A stretch of DNA of 64,000 nt from NCBI RefSeq assembly GCF_020423045.1, contig NZ_CP081943.1, positions 6,076,001 to 6,140,000 of the forward strand. Reading direction: 5' to 3'. The stretch's first letter is position 1; each line of letters starts with the position of its first letter. The notes beneath the pieces are model-generated. The model was not told where the DNA came from. It did no database searches and saw only the letters and a list, made by a program, of their open reading frames with translations. The position numbers and the translations under genes are program-made. The DNA comes from Pseudomonas sp. MM213. GTDB lineage: Bacteria; Pseudomonadota; Gammaproteobacteria; Pseudomonadales; Pseudomonadaceae. Of this stretch, positions 1 to 7,585 are shown piece after piece.

Positions 1-979
1 TCCACGCGACTTTGCCGTTGAAACCGCCCAGCACCATCGGCAAACCGGCGATGGTCACGCCGGACGCCTGGTATTTCGGTGCACGAATCTGCACATAACT
101 GAACAGCGACGGCACGCCCAGCGGCCCATGGCTGTCGCTGGCCAGCAGGCTTTTGCCGCTACGGCTGCGTTGCGGGGCGATCGCCCAGTTGTTCGATGAT
201 GTGGCGCCCAGCAGATTCAGGTCGGACAGTTGGCCGGTGGCTTTGCTGATTTCGGCGAGACCTGGAATCGCCCCGTTGAGCTTGAGACCCTGAAGTTTTT
301 CGGCTTCGGCCACCGGCAGTTTTTCGTCGGGGGCGGACGGTGTCAGCCACGGCAGTTTGTCGGTGGTGACCGATTGGGCCAGTACCAGCGAGGAAATTTC
401 CTCGGGCAGGTTCGCCGATTGGCTGAAGTTCAGCAGGCAGAAAATCAGCGCCGAATCTTCCGGTTTCCAGTATTCGGGTTTGTAGCCGGTGGCGGTGAGA
501 TCGGCCGGCAGCTTGTCGCGGTAGCGGAACAGGTAGGCGTTGACCCCGCGCGCATAGACTTCGAAGAAGCGTTTGAGGCGCGGCGAAGAGGCCTTGTACA
601 ACTCGCCGGCGCTTTTCTTCAGGTTGACGGCGCGCATGTAGCGGTCGGCGTCCAGCAGGTCCGAACCGGACATCTCCGACAACCGGCCTTCGGCCAGCAG
701 GCGCAGGGTGACCATCTGGGTGATGCGGTCGCTCGCGTGTACATAGCCGAGGGTGAACAGCGCGTCGTGGAAGCTGCTGCTTTCGATCAACGGCACGCCC
801 ATGGCGTTACGGCGCACCGAAACGTTTTGCGCCAGACCTTTGAGCGGCTGTACGCCGGTGGTGGGCGGGAGTGTGTCTTGGGCGTTCCAGGTCTGACAAC
901 CGGACAGGCTCAAAACACCGGCCACTGCTGCGGCAACGCCGAACCGGGGAAGAAAATGTGTGAGGGCTGGCGAGGCCAT
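1..979 (-). CDS. quiP: Penicillin acylase-family lipoprotein, QuiP-like AHL acylase (partial, 3' end outside window)
   Basis: This is an N-terminal nucleophile hydrolase that would cleave the amide bond of acyl-homoserine lactones (quorum quenching) in the periplasm or at the envelope. The reading frame is open from an ATG at 979 to the left edge (about 326 codons). It starts with a lipoprotein-type signal (lipobox LSGC, Cys28). The penicillin-acylase autoprocessing site is visible as GATSSNNWA, with Ser262 as the probable nucleophile; a SDSHG motif follows, as in this family. The rest of the beta chain lies beyond the window. The call QuiP rather than PvdQ rests on the lipoprotein signal and the downstream gene order, which matches the P. 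aeruginosa quiP neighbourhood from memory. The family is sure; the substrate is inferred. Confidence 0.8.
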   Translation of the reverse strand, partial: MASPALTHFLPRFGVAAAVAGVLSLSGCQTWNAQDTLPPTTGVQPLKGLAQNVSVRRNAMGVPLIESSSFHDALFTLGYVHASDRITQMVTLRLLAEGRLSEMSGSDLLDADRYMRAVNLKKSAGELYKASSPRLKRFFEVYARGVNAYLFRYRDKLPADLTATGYKPEYWKPEDSALIFCLLNFSQSANLPEEISSLVLAQSVTTDKLPWLTPSAPDEKLPVAEAEKLQGLKLNGAIPGLAEISKATGQLSDLNLLGATSSNNWAIAPQRSRSGKSLLASDSHGPLGVPSLFSYVQIRAPKYQASGVTIAGLPMVLGGFNGKVAW

Positions 980-1125
980 GGCAAAGCTCCTGCGGGGGGT
1001 AGCGTCAGTAAAGGCGCTACGTTAGAGAGCAGGAGGTGGCCGCGCAAGCAGGGTAGGGGGTTATTTCAGGATTTGTCGGATAAACCGTGATGGTTGGGGT
1101 TGATGCTGTTGTTTTTTGGTTTGGA

Positions 1126-1485
1126 GTACATATCCATTTTTGGGGTGACGGCGGCTATTGGTTTCGCCCTTACGGCGAGTCACTTTCGAAAAGCGCGAAA
1201 GTAACCAAAGCGCTCTTGCCCCTTTCGTTCGGTGCCTCGCCTAGGCTCGGCATGCCCTCGCTCCGGTCCTGCTCCGTGGGCCCGCCGCCATCGGCCATCC
1301 ATGGCCGGGGGCGGCTAACCCGGCATCCATGCCGGGTTGCCCACTACGCAGAACCTGCGCTCGGCCTCTCGAGGGGGCGACTACCGCCACAGCCGCCGAG
1401 GCGGCCTGAAAGCCGACCTGGCTCATCAATCGTGCGCACTCTCCCGCATCGTGGTGCGCCACTCATTCCGGACCTGTACACCGAT
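1126..1485 (+). repeat. Left arm (type 1) of composite inverted repeat, locus 1
   Basis: This is one copy of a roughly 330-bp non-coding dispersed element. It begins at GTACATATCC, carries CCTTACGGCGAGTCACTT, the stem ACTTTCG/CGAAAGT, a GGCCATCCATGGCC palindrome and a CCCGGCATCCATGCCGGG palindrome, and ends at a REP. Near-identical copies lie at 46022-46385 (+), and related ones at 17093-17415, 30388-30762, 30880-31224, 1737-2033 and 46650-46960. Open frames across it are not preceded by a ribosome site and exist in several frames of all copies, so it is not coding. Confidence 0.85.
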
Positions 1486-1489
1486 CCTC

Positions 1490-1579
1490 TGTAGGAGCCG
1501 GCTTGCTGGCGATTGCGGTGGGTCAGTCGACGCATTTACTGACTGGAAGGGCGCCATCGCCAGCAAGCCGGCTCCTACA
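1490..1579. repeat. REPIN (inverted REP pair)
   Basis: Two REP halves of the GTAGGAGCCGGC type face each other with the GTAGGAGC ends outermost; it sits inside the composite repeat of locus 1. Confidence 0.85.
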
Positions 1580-1604
1580 GGGATCGGGTTCACACGGTCG
1601 AAGT

Positions 1605-1705
1605 TGTAGGAGCCAGCTTGCTGGCGATGGACGTCAACGATAACGCGGGCTGTCTGAATGAACGCATCGCCTAGACGTTTTTCGCCGGCAAGCCGGCTCC
1701 TACAG
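1605..1705. repeat. REPIN (inverted REP pair)
   Basis: A second pair directly follows the first. The left half starts TGTAGGAGCCAGC and the right half ends GCCGGCTCCTACA, with about 50 bp between them. Confidence 0.8.
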
Positions 1706-1736
1706 GGATCGGCGTACGCTTTTGATCTTCACCACT

Positions 1737-2033
1737 CATCAGGCCGAGCGTTAGCTCGCCTTCAGCTTTTGATCTGAGCGCCCCCTCGAGAGGCCGAGTG
1801 GAGGTTCTGCGCAGTGGGCAACCCGGCATGGATGCCGGGTTAGCCGCCCCCGGCCATGGATGGCCGATGGCGGCGGGCCCACGGAGCAGGGCCGGAGCGA
1901 GGGCATGCCGAGCCACAGCGAGGCACCGAACGAAAGGGGCAAGAGCGCTTGGTTACTTGGGGCTTTTCCAAGTGACTCGCCGTAAGGGCGAAACCAATAG
2001 CCGCCGTTACCGAAGAACCGGATATACACCCAA
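1737..2033 (-). repeat. Right arm (type 2) of composite inverted repeat, locus 1
   Basis: This is an inverted copy of the dispersed element. It ends at the outermost GGATATACACCC. Its REP-proximal segment (CTCATCAGGCCGAGCGTTAG) differs from that of the left arm and defines a second subtype, shared with the arms at 17093-17415 and 46650-46960. The stem here is ACTTGG/CCAAGT instead of ACTTTCG/CGAAAGT. Confidence 0.85.
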
Positions 2034-2208
2034 TCGATCACTCTCAAGCCTTAGCCGAATTCACCTTGCTGTATTCGTTGCGGCATCGTGAAGTTCAGAC
2101 AGCAACCGCGAACATCAGATCGTCCCGTTTGCGATCGAGGACTTGCCTGTAGGAGGCGGTGATGCTCAAGTGCGTGAAACTCAATGACCTCGCGTGAGAA
2201 AAGTCAGC

Positions 2209-2766
2209 ATGGAGCTCAAGATCAACGCAGCACTGATCATCATCGATCAACAAAAAGGCATTTTGGAACCAAGGCTTGGCCGGCGAAATAATCCTCAGGC
2301 CGAGGCGCGGATTCTGGATTTGCTGGGGCTCTGGCGGCGAACCGGGCGGCCGGTGATCCACGTACAGCACCTGTCCCGTTCACCGGATTCGGTGTTCTGG
2401 CCGCAGCAATCGGGCGTAGAGTTTCAGGAGCGGTTCCAGCCATTGGCCGGCGAGCAACTGATTCAGAAACAGGTGCCGGATGCGTTTTGTGCGACGGCGC
2501 TGGAGGCTAGTTTGCGCGAGGCGGGGATCGATCAGTTGGTCATCGTGGGCGTCGCGACCCACAACTCGGTGGAGTCCACGGCGCGAACGGCCGGTAACCT
2601 GGGGTTTGATACGTGGGTGGCGGAGGATGCGTGCTTCACGTTCGACAAGGCGGATTATTTCGGCAATGCGCATTCAGCTGAAGAGGTGCATGCGATGTCG
2701 CTGGGCAATCTGCACGGCGAATACGCCACGGTCGTCAGCAGTGCGCTGATCCTGATGACCGACTGA
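2209..2766 (+). CDS. Isochorismatase-fold hydrolase with Ser in place of the catalytic Cys
   Basis: This is a 185-residue alpha/beta hydrolase of the isochorismatase/nicotinamidase superfamily, cytoplasmic with no signal peptide. The conserved Asp13 (IIIDQQKG) and the Lys of LIQKQVPDAF are present. In the signature GVATHNSVESTAR, however, the nucleophilic Cys position reads Ser. Cysteine amidohydrolase chemistry is therefore doubtful; the protein may act like the Cys-less isochorismatases or have another activity. The ATG at 2209 is preferred over a GTG at 2194 because the conserved fold begins at once after it; no strong Shine-Dalgarno is seen for either. The gene is monocistronic between repeats. 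Substrate unknown. Confidence 0.85.
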   Translation: MELKINAALIIIDQQKGILEPRLGRRNNPQAEARILDLLGLWRRTGRPVIHVQHLSRSPDSVFWPQQSGVEFQERFQPLAGEQLIQKQVPDAFCATALEASLREAGIDQLVIVGVATHNSVESTARTAGNLGFDTWVAEDACFTFDKADYFGNAHSAEEVHAMSLGNLHGEYATVVSSALILMTD

Positions 2767-2770
2767 ATGA

Positions 2771-2861
2771 CTGTAGGAGCGAGGCTTGCCCGCGAAGAAG
2801 ATGACGCGGTTTGCCTGAATAATCGCGGTGCCTTTTTCGCGGGCAAGCCTCGCTCCTACAG
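2771..2861. repeat. REPIN (inverted REP pair)
   Basis: The left half is CTGTAGGAGCGAGGC ... CGCGAAG and the right half is its reverse complement, with about 35 bp between. It lies between convergent genes, where it may help end transcription. Confidence 0.85.
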
Positions 2862-2885
2862 GGGATTGTGTCATTCACGAATCCA

Positions 2886-2917
2886 GTGTGGGAGCGAGAC
2901 CGGCTTGCCGGCGAAGC
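2886..2917. repeat. Single REP half-element
   Basis: It reads TGTGGGAGCGAGACCGGC ... GGCGAAG and has no partner nearby. Confidence 0.7.
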
Positions 2918-2952
2918 GATTCAACAGGCGATGAAAAACATCGTCCGAAGCA

Positions 2953-3162
2953 TCAAGCGCCGTGGCACTTCTTGAATTTCTTGCCGTTGCCGCACGGGCA
3001 AGGGTCGTTGCGGCCGACGTCCTTCAGGGCGTTGCGCACCGGCTCCTGGTGAGCGTGGCCGCAGTTCGGGCCGTGGACATGGCCATGGTCGTGATCATGG
3101 TGGTCGTGATGGTCATGATCGTGGTTGCAGTCAGGGCCATGGACGTGGGGTTGCTGGGTCAT
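2953..3162 (-). CDS. His-rich SEC-C metal-binding small protein
   Basis: This 69-residue protein has two parts. Residues about 6-40 are dominated by His-Asp repeats ([13 protein letters not shown]) and two PxCxH clusters. The C-terminus is a complete SEC-C motif ([19 protein letters not shown]), the zinc-binding tail also found at the end of SecA. A role in metal binding or storage, or as a SEC-C adaptor, is an inference. Its start overlaps the stop of the upstream lipoprotein gene by 4 nt (ATGA type), so the two are probably co-translated. A second SEC-C protein (YchJ-like) lies just upstream on the same strand. Confidence 0.85.
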   Translation of the reverse strand: MTQQPHVHGPDCNHDHDHHDHHDHDHGHVHGPNCGHAHQEPVRNALKDVGRNDPCPCGNGKKFKKCHGA

Positions 3163-3653
3163 CGGGTGTGCTCCGGAATTAAATCGGCGGGGATTATCAC
3201 GCCTTTGCGCGCCAGGTGCACGTAGTGCGCGATGAACACACCGGTTTCCAGCTCACCTTCCAGGCGATAGGGGATAGGTTGCTCGGGTTTTTTCAACAGT
3301 TTCACCAGATCCCGAACCTTGGGCCACAGGTTGGTGCGGATCGGCACTTTGAAATACGCGCTGTGCTTGGGGCCGACCGTAAACCAGTGTTCGTGCTCGC
3401 CTTCGGTCAGCAACATATCGCCCAGGTGAATCCGGTATTCGAGGCCGCGCACCGTCAGGTCGCTGTCGCGCGGGTTGTCGACGCGAAAGAACAACAGGAA
3501 ACGTTGCTCCATCAGTTTCGCCCGGACCACTTCGACCTTGACCAGATGCACTTCAGGTTCCGGTTCATCGTCGCTGAACCAGGACGCACAGCCGCCGAGT
3601 CCGAGAAACAGGAGCAGGGTGAGCGTATGCAGGACGCGACGTCGGCTGATCAT
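3159..3653 (-). CDS. LEA type 2 (water-stress/WHy domain) family lipoprotein
   Basis: This is a 164-residue envelope protein. The N-terminus has twin Arg-Arg followed by a hydrophobic stretch and a lipobox (LGGC, Cys22), so it is probably a lipoprotein. The remainder matches the LEA-2/WHy beta-sandwich pattern ([21 protein letters not shown]). Such proteins are associated with desiccation or membrane stress, but no specific function is established here. It is the first gene of a two-gene unit with the SEC-C protein. Confidence 0.8.
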   Translation of the reverse strand: MISRRRVLHTLTLLLFLGLGGCASWFSDDEPEPEVHLVKVEVVRAKLMEQRFLLFFRVDNPRDSDLTVRGLEYRIHLGDMLLTEGEHEHWFTVGPKHSAYFKVPIRTNLWPKVRDLVKLLKKPEQPIPYRLEGELETGVFIAHYVHLARKGVIIPADLIPEHTR

Positions 3654-3700
3654 GGTTGTGTTTCTCCCTTGATCCCCAGTCTAGCCCTTCACGAATCACC

Positions 3701-4177
3701 TCAACTGGCGAAATACCCCGCGCAACACTTCTTGAATTTCTGCCCGCTGGCACATGGGCAGGCATCGTTGCGTCCGGCCTTGAGTGGCACAGTGGGGTCG
3801 ATGAAGTACCAGTGGCCGGCGTTCTGCACGAACGACGAGCGCTCGCGGTGGCTGTGTTCGCCGCTGCCATCGTGCCAGCGTGCGGTAAAAGTCACGAACG
3901 CGTGTTCCGGTTGACCGCCGAACACCTCGGAGCTTTCCACTTCCAGGCCGAGCCAGGTGCTTTGCGCGCTCCAGTCGCTGATGGACTGACGATCAAGGCC
4001 GGACTGCTGCGCGGGCAGGGTGGTCGCTACCAGGTAATCGATCAGGCCCAACACATAAGCGCTGTAGCGCGAACGCATCAACGCTTCGGCACAAGGCGCC
4101 GGATGCCCGGCATGGTAGTGACCGCAGCAGGCGTCCAGCAGGGTGCCGCTGCCGCAAGGGCAAATGGATGTACTCAT
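3701..4177 (-). CDS. YchJ family protein with SEC-C motifs at both ends
   Basis: The 158-residue protein begins with an SEC-C zinc motif ([14 protein letters not shown]) and ends with another ([18 protein letters not shown]). Between them lies the YchJ/NTF2-like core ([21 protein letters not shown] ... [20 protein letters not shown]). YchJ proteins are conserved but their biochemical role is unknown. The ATG at 4177 is chosen because it places the zinc motif at residue 5; a longer in-frame extension to 4261 would run into the upstream gene. It follows the DUF6231 gene by 4 nt, so the two form an operon. Confidence 0.88.
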   Translation of the reverse strand: MSTSICPCGSGTLLDACCGHYHAGHPAPCAEALMRSRYSAYVLGLIDYLVATTLPAQQSGLDRQSISDWSAQSTWLGLEVESSEVFGGQPEHAFVTFTARWHDGSGEHSHRERSSFVQNAGHWYFIDPTVPLKAGRNDACPCASGQKFKKCCAGYFAS

Positions 4178-4181
4178 TGCG

Positions 4182-4679
4182 TTACCACCAGTATTTCCCG
4201 AAGTTTTCCGGATTGGCCCAGAACCGTGAGTTGAGCCAGTCGGGGACTTGTTTGTAGTCAAGCAGATCGTAGGTGAACAGGGTCAGTACTTGCTCGTCGC
4301 GCTGGAAGCGTTCGCTGGCTTGCAGGGCCAGGGAGAAAAAATCTGTCTCCTGCCAGCCACTGGCCGGCAAATCCGCCAGCACCGCAATGCGACTGGCATT
4401 GAGGTTGCGGATGCCGCCGAGCAAATTCAGGCCATCGCGTTTGGGCAAGTGTTCGAGGCAATCGACCACCAGCGCCAGATCAAAACGGCGCGCCGCCAGT
4501 TCGGCCGGCAACGGTCCGGGCGCCGCGTGGGCGACGCAGGTGTCCGGGTGTGCCAGCTTGAATGCTTCCAGCGCGGGGAATTCGCTCGCGCCGATCAGCA
4601 ACAGGCGGAGGGGGGCATAACGATCCAGCAAAGCGGCCAGCGCCTGCTGGGGCGTGCGCGAAGAAATACCTGAAATCAT
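4182..4679 (-). CDS. DUF6231-type protein with Rossmann/methyltransferase-like look
   Basis: The 165-residue cytoplasmic protein has a motif series resembling a degenerate class I methyltransferase: LRLLLIGAS (motif I position), then [28 protein letters not shown] (motif IV region), and a Trp-rich C-terminus ([14 protein letters not shown]). The glycine-rich SAM loop is poor, so activity is uncertain. It is known to me only as a conserved Pseudomonas domain of unknown function. It is the first gene of an operon with the YchJ-like gene. Confidence 0.75.
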   Translation of the reverse strand: MISGISSRTPQQALAALLDRYAPLRLLLIGASEFPALEAFKLAHPDTCVAHAAPGPLPAELAARRFDLALVVDCLEHLPKRDGLNLLGGIRNLNASRIAVLADLPASGWQETDFFSLALQASERFQRDEQVLTLFTYDLLDYKQVPDWLNSRFWANPENFGKYWW

Positions 4680-4828
4680 CGAAGTTCCTCAATCAGAGCG
4701 CCAAGACTAGCCTGCCCGAAGGTCCAGATATAGAGCGCCGTCGCGCTAAAAGTGTCGATCAGCCGTGAACACTGGATAAAACTGCAATGGCCTATTGCTG
4801 GCGGAGATTAAAGCTCGGGTCTTTACTA

Positions 4829-4860
4829 CCTGAATCGGTTCTAAGCCGATCCCTCAGGAG
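4829..4860 (+). promoter_or_regulatory. Leader hairpin overlapping the Shine-Dalgarno of ompA-like gene 1
   Basis: CCTGA (4829-4833) pairs with TCAGG (4854-4858) and ATCGG (4834-4838) with CCGAT (4846-4850); a CCC bulge and a 7-nt loop remain. The 3' strand contains most of AGGAG (4856-4860), which lies 8 nt before the ATG at 4869. The segment before it, CGGGTCTTTACT, recurs before the next gene together with an equivalent hairpin. Confidence 0.65.
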
Positions 4861-4868
4861 AAAACTAG

Positions 4869-5564
4869 ATGAGCATAGTTCGGACAGCATTACCCTTGGT
4901 TCTGCTAACCAGTGTGTTGACTGGTTGCGCAGGTTTGCAGAAAACCGACTGGCCGACCTGTGCGGCAGTCGGCGGTGTAATCGGTGCGGGTCTCGGCGCG
5001 ACCGAGAGCTCGGCGTGGGCAGGGTACGGCGCTCTGCTGGTTGGCGGTACGGCCGCTGCCTATTGCTGGGTTCACGGTGATGGCGACGAAGACGGCGATG
5101 GCGTGCCGGACAGCCGCGACAAGTGCCCGGGCACGCCTAGAGGCGTGAAGGTCGATGCCGACGGTTGCCCACCACCAGTCCCTGCGCCAGTGGTTGAAGA
5201 GGCGGTTGTGGTCAAGGAAGAAACCATCGTCATCCGCGATGTTCACTTCCAGTTCGACAAAGCCACACTCACCCCTTCTGACAAACAGGTGCTCGATAAG
5301 ATCGCCACTCGTTTGAAAGCTGAAGCCCCTACTGCTCAGTTGACCGTTACTGGCCATACCGACAGCGTGGGCAGTGATAGCTACAACCAGAAACTGTCGG
5401 ATAAACGCGCTCACTCGGTGGTTGAATACCTCATCCAGGAAGGCGTGCCGCGCAGCAACTTCGTGTCTGTTTCCGGTGCCGGTGAAAGTCAGCCGGTGGC
5501 CGATAACAAAACCGCCGACGGCCGTGCACAGAACCGTCGCACCGAAATCAAAATCCAACGCTAG
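4869..5564 (+). CDS. OmpA family lipoprotein with thrombospondin type-3 repeat
   Basis: This 231-residue outer-membrane lipoprotein binds peptidoglycan through its C-terminal OmpA domain. The order of parts is: signal with lipobox LTGC (Cys20); a glycine-rich segment (GGVIGAGLGATESSAWAGYGAL); an Asp-rich TSP3-like calcium motif (DGDEDGDGVPDSRDKCPGTP, about residues 74-93); and the OmpA domain with HTDSVGSDSYNQKLSDKRA and a C-terminal AQNRRTEIKI. The likely role is tethering the outer membrane to the cell wall. It is the first of two tandem paralogues. The leader folds over the ribosome site, suggesting translational control. Confidence 0.9.
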   Translation: MSIVRTALPLVLLTSVLTGCAGLQKTDWPTCAAVGGVIGAGLGATESSAWAGYGALLVGGTAAAYCWVHGDGDEDGDGVPDSRDKCPGTPRGVKVDADGCPPPVPAPVVEEAVVVKEETIVIRDVHFQFDKATLTPSDKQVLDKIATRLKAEAPTAQLTVTGHTDSVGSDSYNQKLSDKRAHSVVEYLIQEGVPRSNFVSVSGAGESQPVADNKTADGRAQNRRTEIKIQR

Positions 5565-5570
5565 ATCCCT

Positions 5571-5601
5571 CGCATCCGTGGCTTGTGCAGTCACGGATGC
5601 G
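5571..5601 (+). terminator. Stem-loop between the tandem ompA-like genes
   Basis: CGCATCCGTG (5571-5580) pairs perfectly with CACGGATGCG (5592-5601), starting 6 nt after the stop codon. Only a short T-containing tail follows (GGTCTTTAC), so it may be a weak terminator or an mRNA-stabilising stem. Confidence 0.55.
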
Positions 5602-5609
5602 GGTCTTTA

Positions 5610-5645
5610 CTCCTGTGTAACCGGCGTCGGCCGGTAACACAGGAG
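5610..5645 (+). promoter_or_regulatory. Long hairpin that sequesters the Shine-Dalgarno of ompA-like gene 2
   Basis: CTCCTGTGTAACCGG (5610-5624) pairs with CCGGTAACACAGGAG (5631-5645) over 15 positions with one A-A mismatch and a 6-nt loop. The AGGAG at 5641-5645 is wholly inside the stem and stands 8 nt before the ATG at 5654. The fold would block initiation unless it is opened by temperature, a protein, an sRNA or a helicase. Confidence 0.75.
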
Positions 5646-5653
5646 CTTTCACC

Positions 5654-6373
5654 ATGAGCCTTCTCACACGGACCGTCTGGCCGGTTGTGCTGCTTGGCAG
5701 CCTGTTGACCGGTTGCGCTACTCACAGCGATGGCACTGCCCCCCTCAATCAACGTACCTGGCCGATCTGCAGCGTTATCGGTGGCCTGGTCGGTGGTGGC
5801 CTGGGTGCTATCGAAAGTGGCGGTTGGGCGGCCGGCGGAGCGGCGCTTGGTATCTTGACCGGTGGCCTGATCTGCTACGCGCAGGATGGCGACGAAGATG
5901 GCGATGGTGTCTTCGATCGACGCGATCGCTGCCCGGATACGCCGGCCAATACTCCGGTCGAACATCATGGTTGTCCGCTGCCGCAATACCCGGCCAGTGT
6001 GAATCCCGCTGAACCTGCACAATCTGAAGTCATCACCCTGAGCGATGCGGGCGATGTGTTGTTTGCGTTCAACAAATCCGACCTGACGCCCTCGGCGCAA
6101 AGTCAGCTGGACTCGTTCATACCCAAACTGCAAAGCGCCGATGTGGTCAGCATCAAAGTGATCGGCCACACCGACAGCGTGGGTGACGACGCCTATAACC
6201 AGGCACTCTCGGAGCGACGCGCCAGCAGCGTGGCCGCTTACTTGCTGGGCATGGGCCTGGCGCCGGACAAACTCACCAGCGAAGGCCGGGGCGAAAGCGC
6301 GCCGGTGGCCGATAACGAAACAGAGGAAGGCCGCGCGAAAAACCGTCGCGTGGAATTGCACATCAATCGCTGA
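5654..6373 (+). CDS. OmpA family lipoprotein, paralogue of the preceding gene
   Basis: This 239-residue outer-membrane lipoprotein has the same plan as its neighbour: lipobox LTGC (Cys20), glycine-rich segment (GGLVGGGLGAIESGGWAAGGAAL), TSP3-like DGDEDGDGVFDRRDRCPDTP, and a C-terminal OmpA peptidoglycan-binding domain (HTDSVGDDAYNQALSERRAS ... AKNRRVELHI). The shared architecture, including the leader, indicates a tandem duplication followed by divergence. The start at 5654 has AGGAG at 8 nt spacing, but that site is buried in a hairpin. Confidence 0.9.
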   Translation: MSLLTRTVWPVVLLGSLLTGCATHSDGTAPLNQRTWPICSVIGGLVGGGLGAIESGGWAAGGAALGILTGGLICYAQDGDEDGDGVFDRRDRCPDTPANTPVEHHGCPLPQYPASVNPAEPAQSEVITLSDAGDVLFAFNKSDLTPSAQSQLDSFIPKLQSADVVSIKVIGHTDSVGDDAYNQALSERRASSVAAYLLGMGLAPDKLTSEGRGESAPVADNETEEGRAKNRRVELHINR

Positions 6374-6386
6374 ACCCCGTGATAGA

Positions 6387-6420
6387 GCCGTCGGCCAATG
6401 ATTGCAGTGGCGCCGACGGC
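6387..6420 (+). terminator. Stem-loop after ompA-like gene 2
   Basis: GCCGTCGGC (6387-6395) pairs with GCCGACGGC (6412-6420) just after the stop codon. No T-run follows, so factor-independent termination is uncertain. Confidence 0.5.
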
Positions 6421-6521
6421 CATTCGGCGGCCTTCATGAAGAATTTTCCGTTGCCCTCTGGCTTATCCCGCGTGGAAGCCGTTACTGTGCGTGCAAAGAA
6501 TAATTCTCAACAGGGGGGCGT

Positions 6522-6800
6522 ATGAAGGTGTTTTGGGGGCTGGGTAAGCTGTTGACCCTGCTGTTCTGGCTGGTGGTGTTGGTCAATCTGCTGATGCCCT
6601 TTGTCAATCCGCTGCACCTGTTGGTCAATCTGGCCGGCGGCCTGCTGGCGTTCCTTCATCTTCTTGAGGCGGTGTTCTGTTTCCGCAGTCTCAGAGGCCG
6701 CGCCCACCCTTGGCGTGATCGCTTGAAGATTGTCTTTTTCGGTGTTTTCCACCTGCAAACCATTCCGGCTCCTGCCGTACCGAAGGCTTCCCATGCGTAA
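6522..6800 (+). CDS. DUF1145 small inner-membrane protein
   Basis: The 92-residue protein has two hydrophobic segments (about residues 5-30 and 33-50) separated by MPFVNPLHLLVN, the DUF1145 signature, and a basic cytosolic C-terminus. Function unknown. A ribosome site (AGGGGG) precedes the ATG. Its last 8 nt overlap the start of the collagen-like gene, so the two are translated from one message; whether the membrane protein assists export or sensing of its secreted neighbour is speculation. Confidence 0.8.
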   Translation: MKVFWGLGKLLTLLFWLVVLVNLLMPFVNPLHLLVNLAGGLLAFLHLLEAVFCFRSLRGRAHPWRDRLKIVFFGVFHLQTIPAPAVPKASHA

Positions 6801-7551
6801 ACTCTGTCTGCTCGCCGCACTCGTCAGCCCATTCGCCTGCGCCCAGGTGGTCAGCGTCGAAACCAACTCGCTGATGCGCTTGCCCAATACCGCCAGCACC
6901 TTGCAGCTGGAACGCCTGGAAGTGGCCGATTACGGCACGTTGCTGATTCCCTCGAACGTGACCGAAGTCAGCGTCGGCGAATTGCGCCTGGGGCGTGAAG
7001 CGCGGATCGCCATCGTGCCCGGCGAAACGGCGCTGGAGTTGAAGGTCAGCCGCGCCCAATTGTCCGAAGGCAGCCAGATTACCGCTCGCGGTGCACCGGG
7101 TACTTACCTCAAGGCGGCCCGCTCGGGACGCAATCTGAATGTGCAGATCAAGGCACTGAATGCACCGCAGTTGGTGGTTGATGCTCGCGGCGGCGCAGGT
7201 GCACCGGGGTTTGTCGGCCTCGACGGCGCCAATGGTCAGGCACCGGGCTGCACCTGGGGCCAGGCCGGTCGCGGGGCCGATGGTAGCGATGGCAGCGACG
7301 GTCAGCCGGGTGCGCCGGGTGCGCTGGTCAGGCTGGAAGTGCCGCGTGATTATCCGGCGGAGCAGATCAAGGTTCAGGTCGCTGGCGGCGCGGGTGGTCT
7401 GGCCGGTCCTGGCGGTAAGCCGGGGGCGGGTGGCAAGGCCAAGGGGTGCTTCGTCTACAAGGCCGATGGCGGCAAGAGCGGCAAGCCTGGCGTTGACGGC
7501 CAGCCGGGGCCTGCGGGTGCGGCGGGTTCGGTGACGGTTCAAAGGTTGTAA
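6793..7551 (+). CDS. Secreted collagen-like (Gly-X-Y) protein
   Basis: This 252-residue exported protein has a signal peptide ending about AFACA-Q (MRKLCLLAALVSPFACAQ). A beta-rich N-terminal domain (residues about 20-125) precedes four imperfect Gly-X-Y blocks: GAPGFVGLDGANGQAPG, GADGSDGSDGQPGAPGA, GGAGGLAGPGGKPGAGG and GKSGKPGVDGQPGPAGAAG. The blocks are broken by a short non-collagen stretch (LVRLEVPRDYPAEQIKVQVA) and carry two Cys. This suggests a trimerising surface or periplasmic stalk. The ATG at 6793 is preferred because it begins the signal peptide. Function unknown. Confidence 0.8.
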   Translation: MRKLCLLAALVSPFACAQVVSVETNSLMRLPNTASTLQLERLEVADYGTLLIPSNVTEVSVGELRLGREARIAIVPGETALELKVSRAQLSEGSQITARGAPGTYLKAARSGRNLNVQIKALNAPQLVVDARGGAGAPGFVGLDGANGQAPGCTWGQAGRGADGSDGSDGQPGAPGALVRLEVPRDYPAEQIKVQVAGGAGGLAGPGGKPGAGGKAKGCFVYKADGGKSGKPGVDGQPGPAGAAGSVTVQRL

Positions 7552-7585
7552 GTGGTTTCGGACAATTTCGTCGTCTGAACGATTG

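Noticed and set aside
1087..2091. Open frames of 73-135 codons in the dispersed repeat
   Set aside because: The same peptides appear in several frames and both strands of all copies, with no ribosome site; stem pairing, not codons, is conserved.
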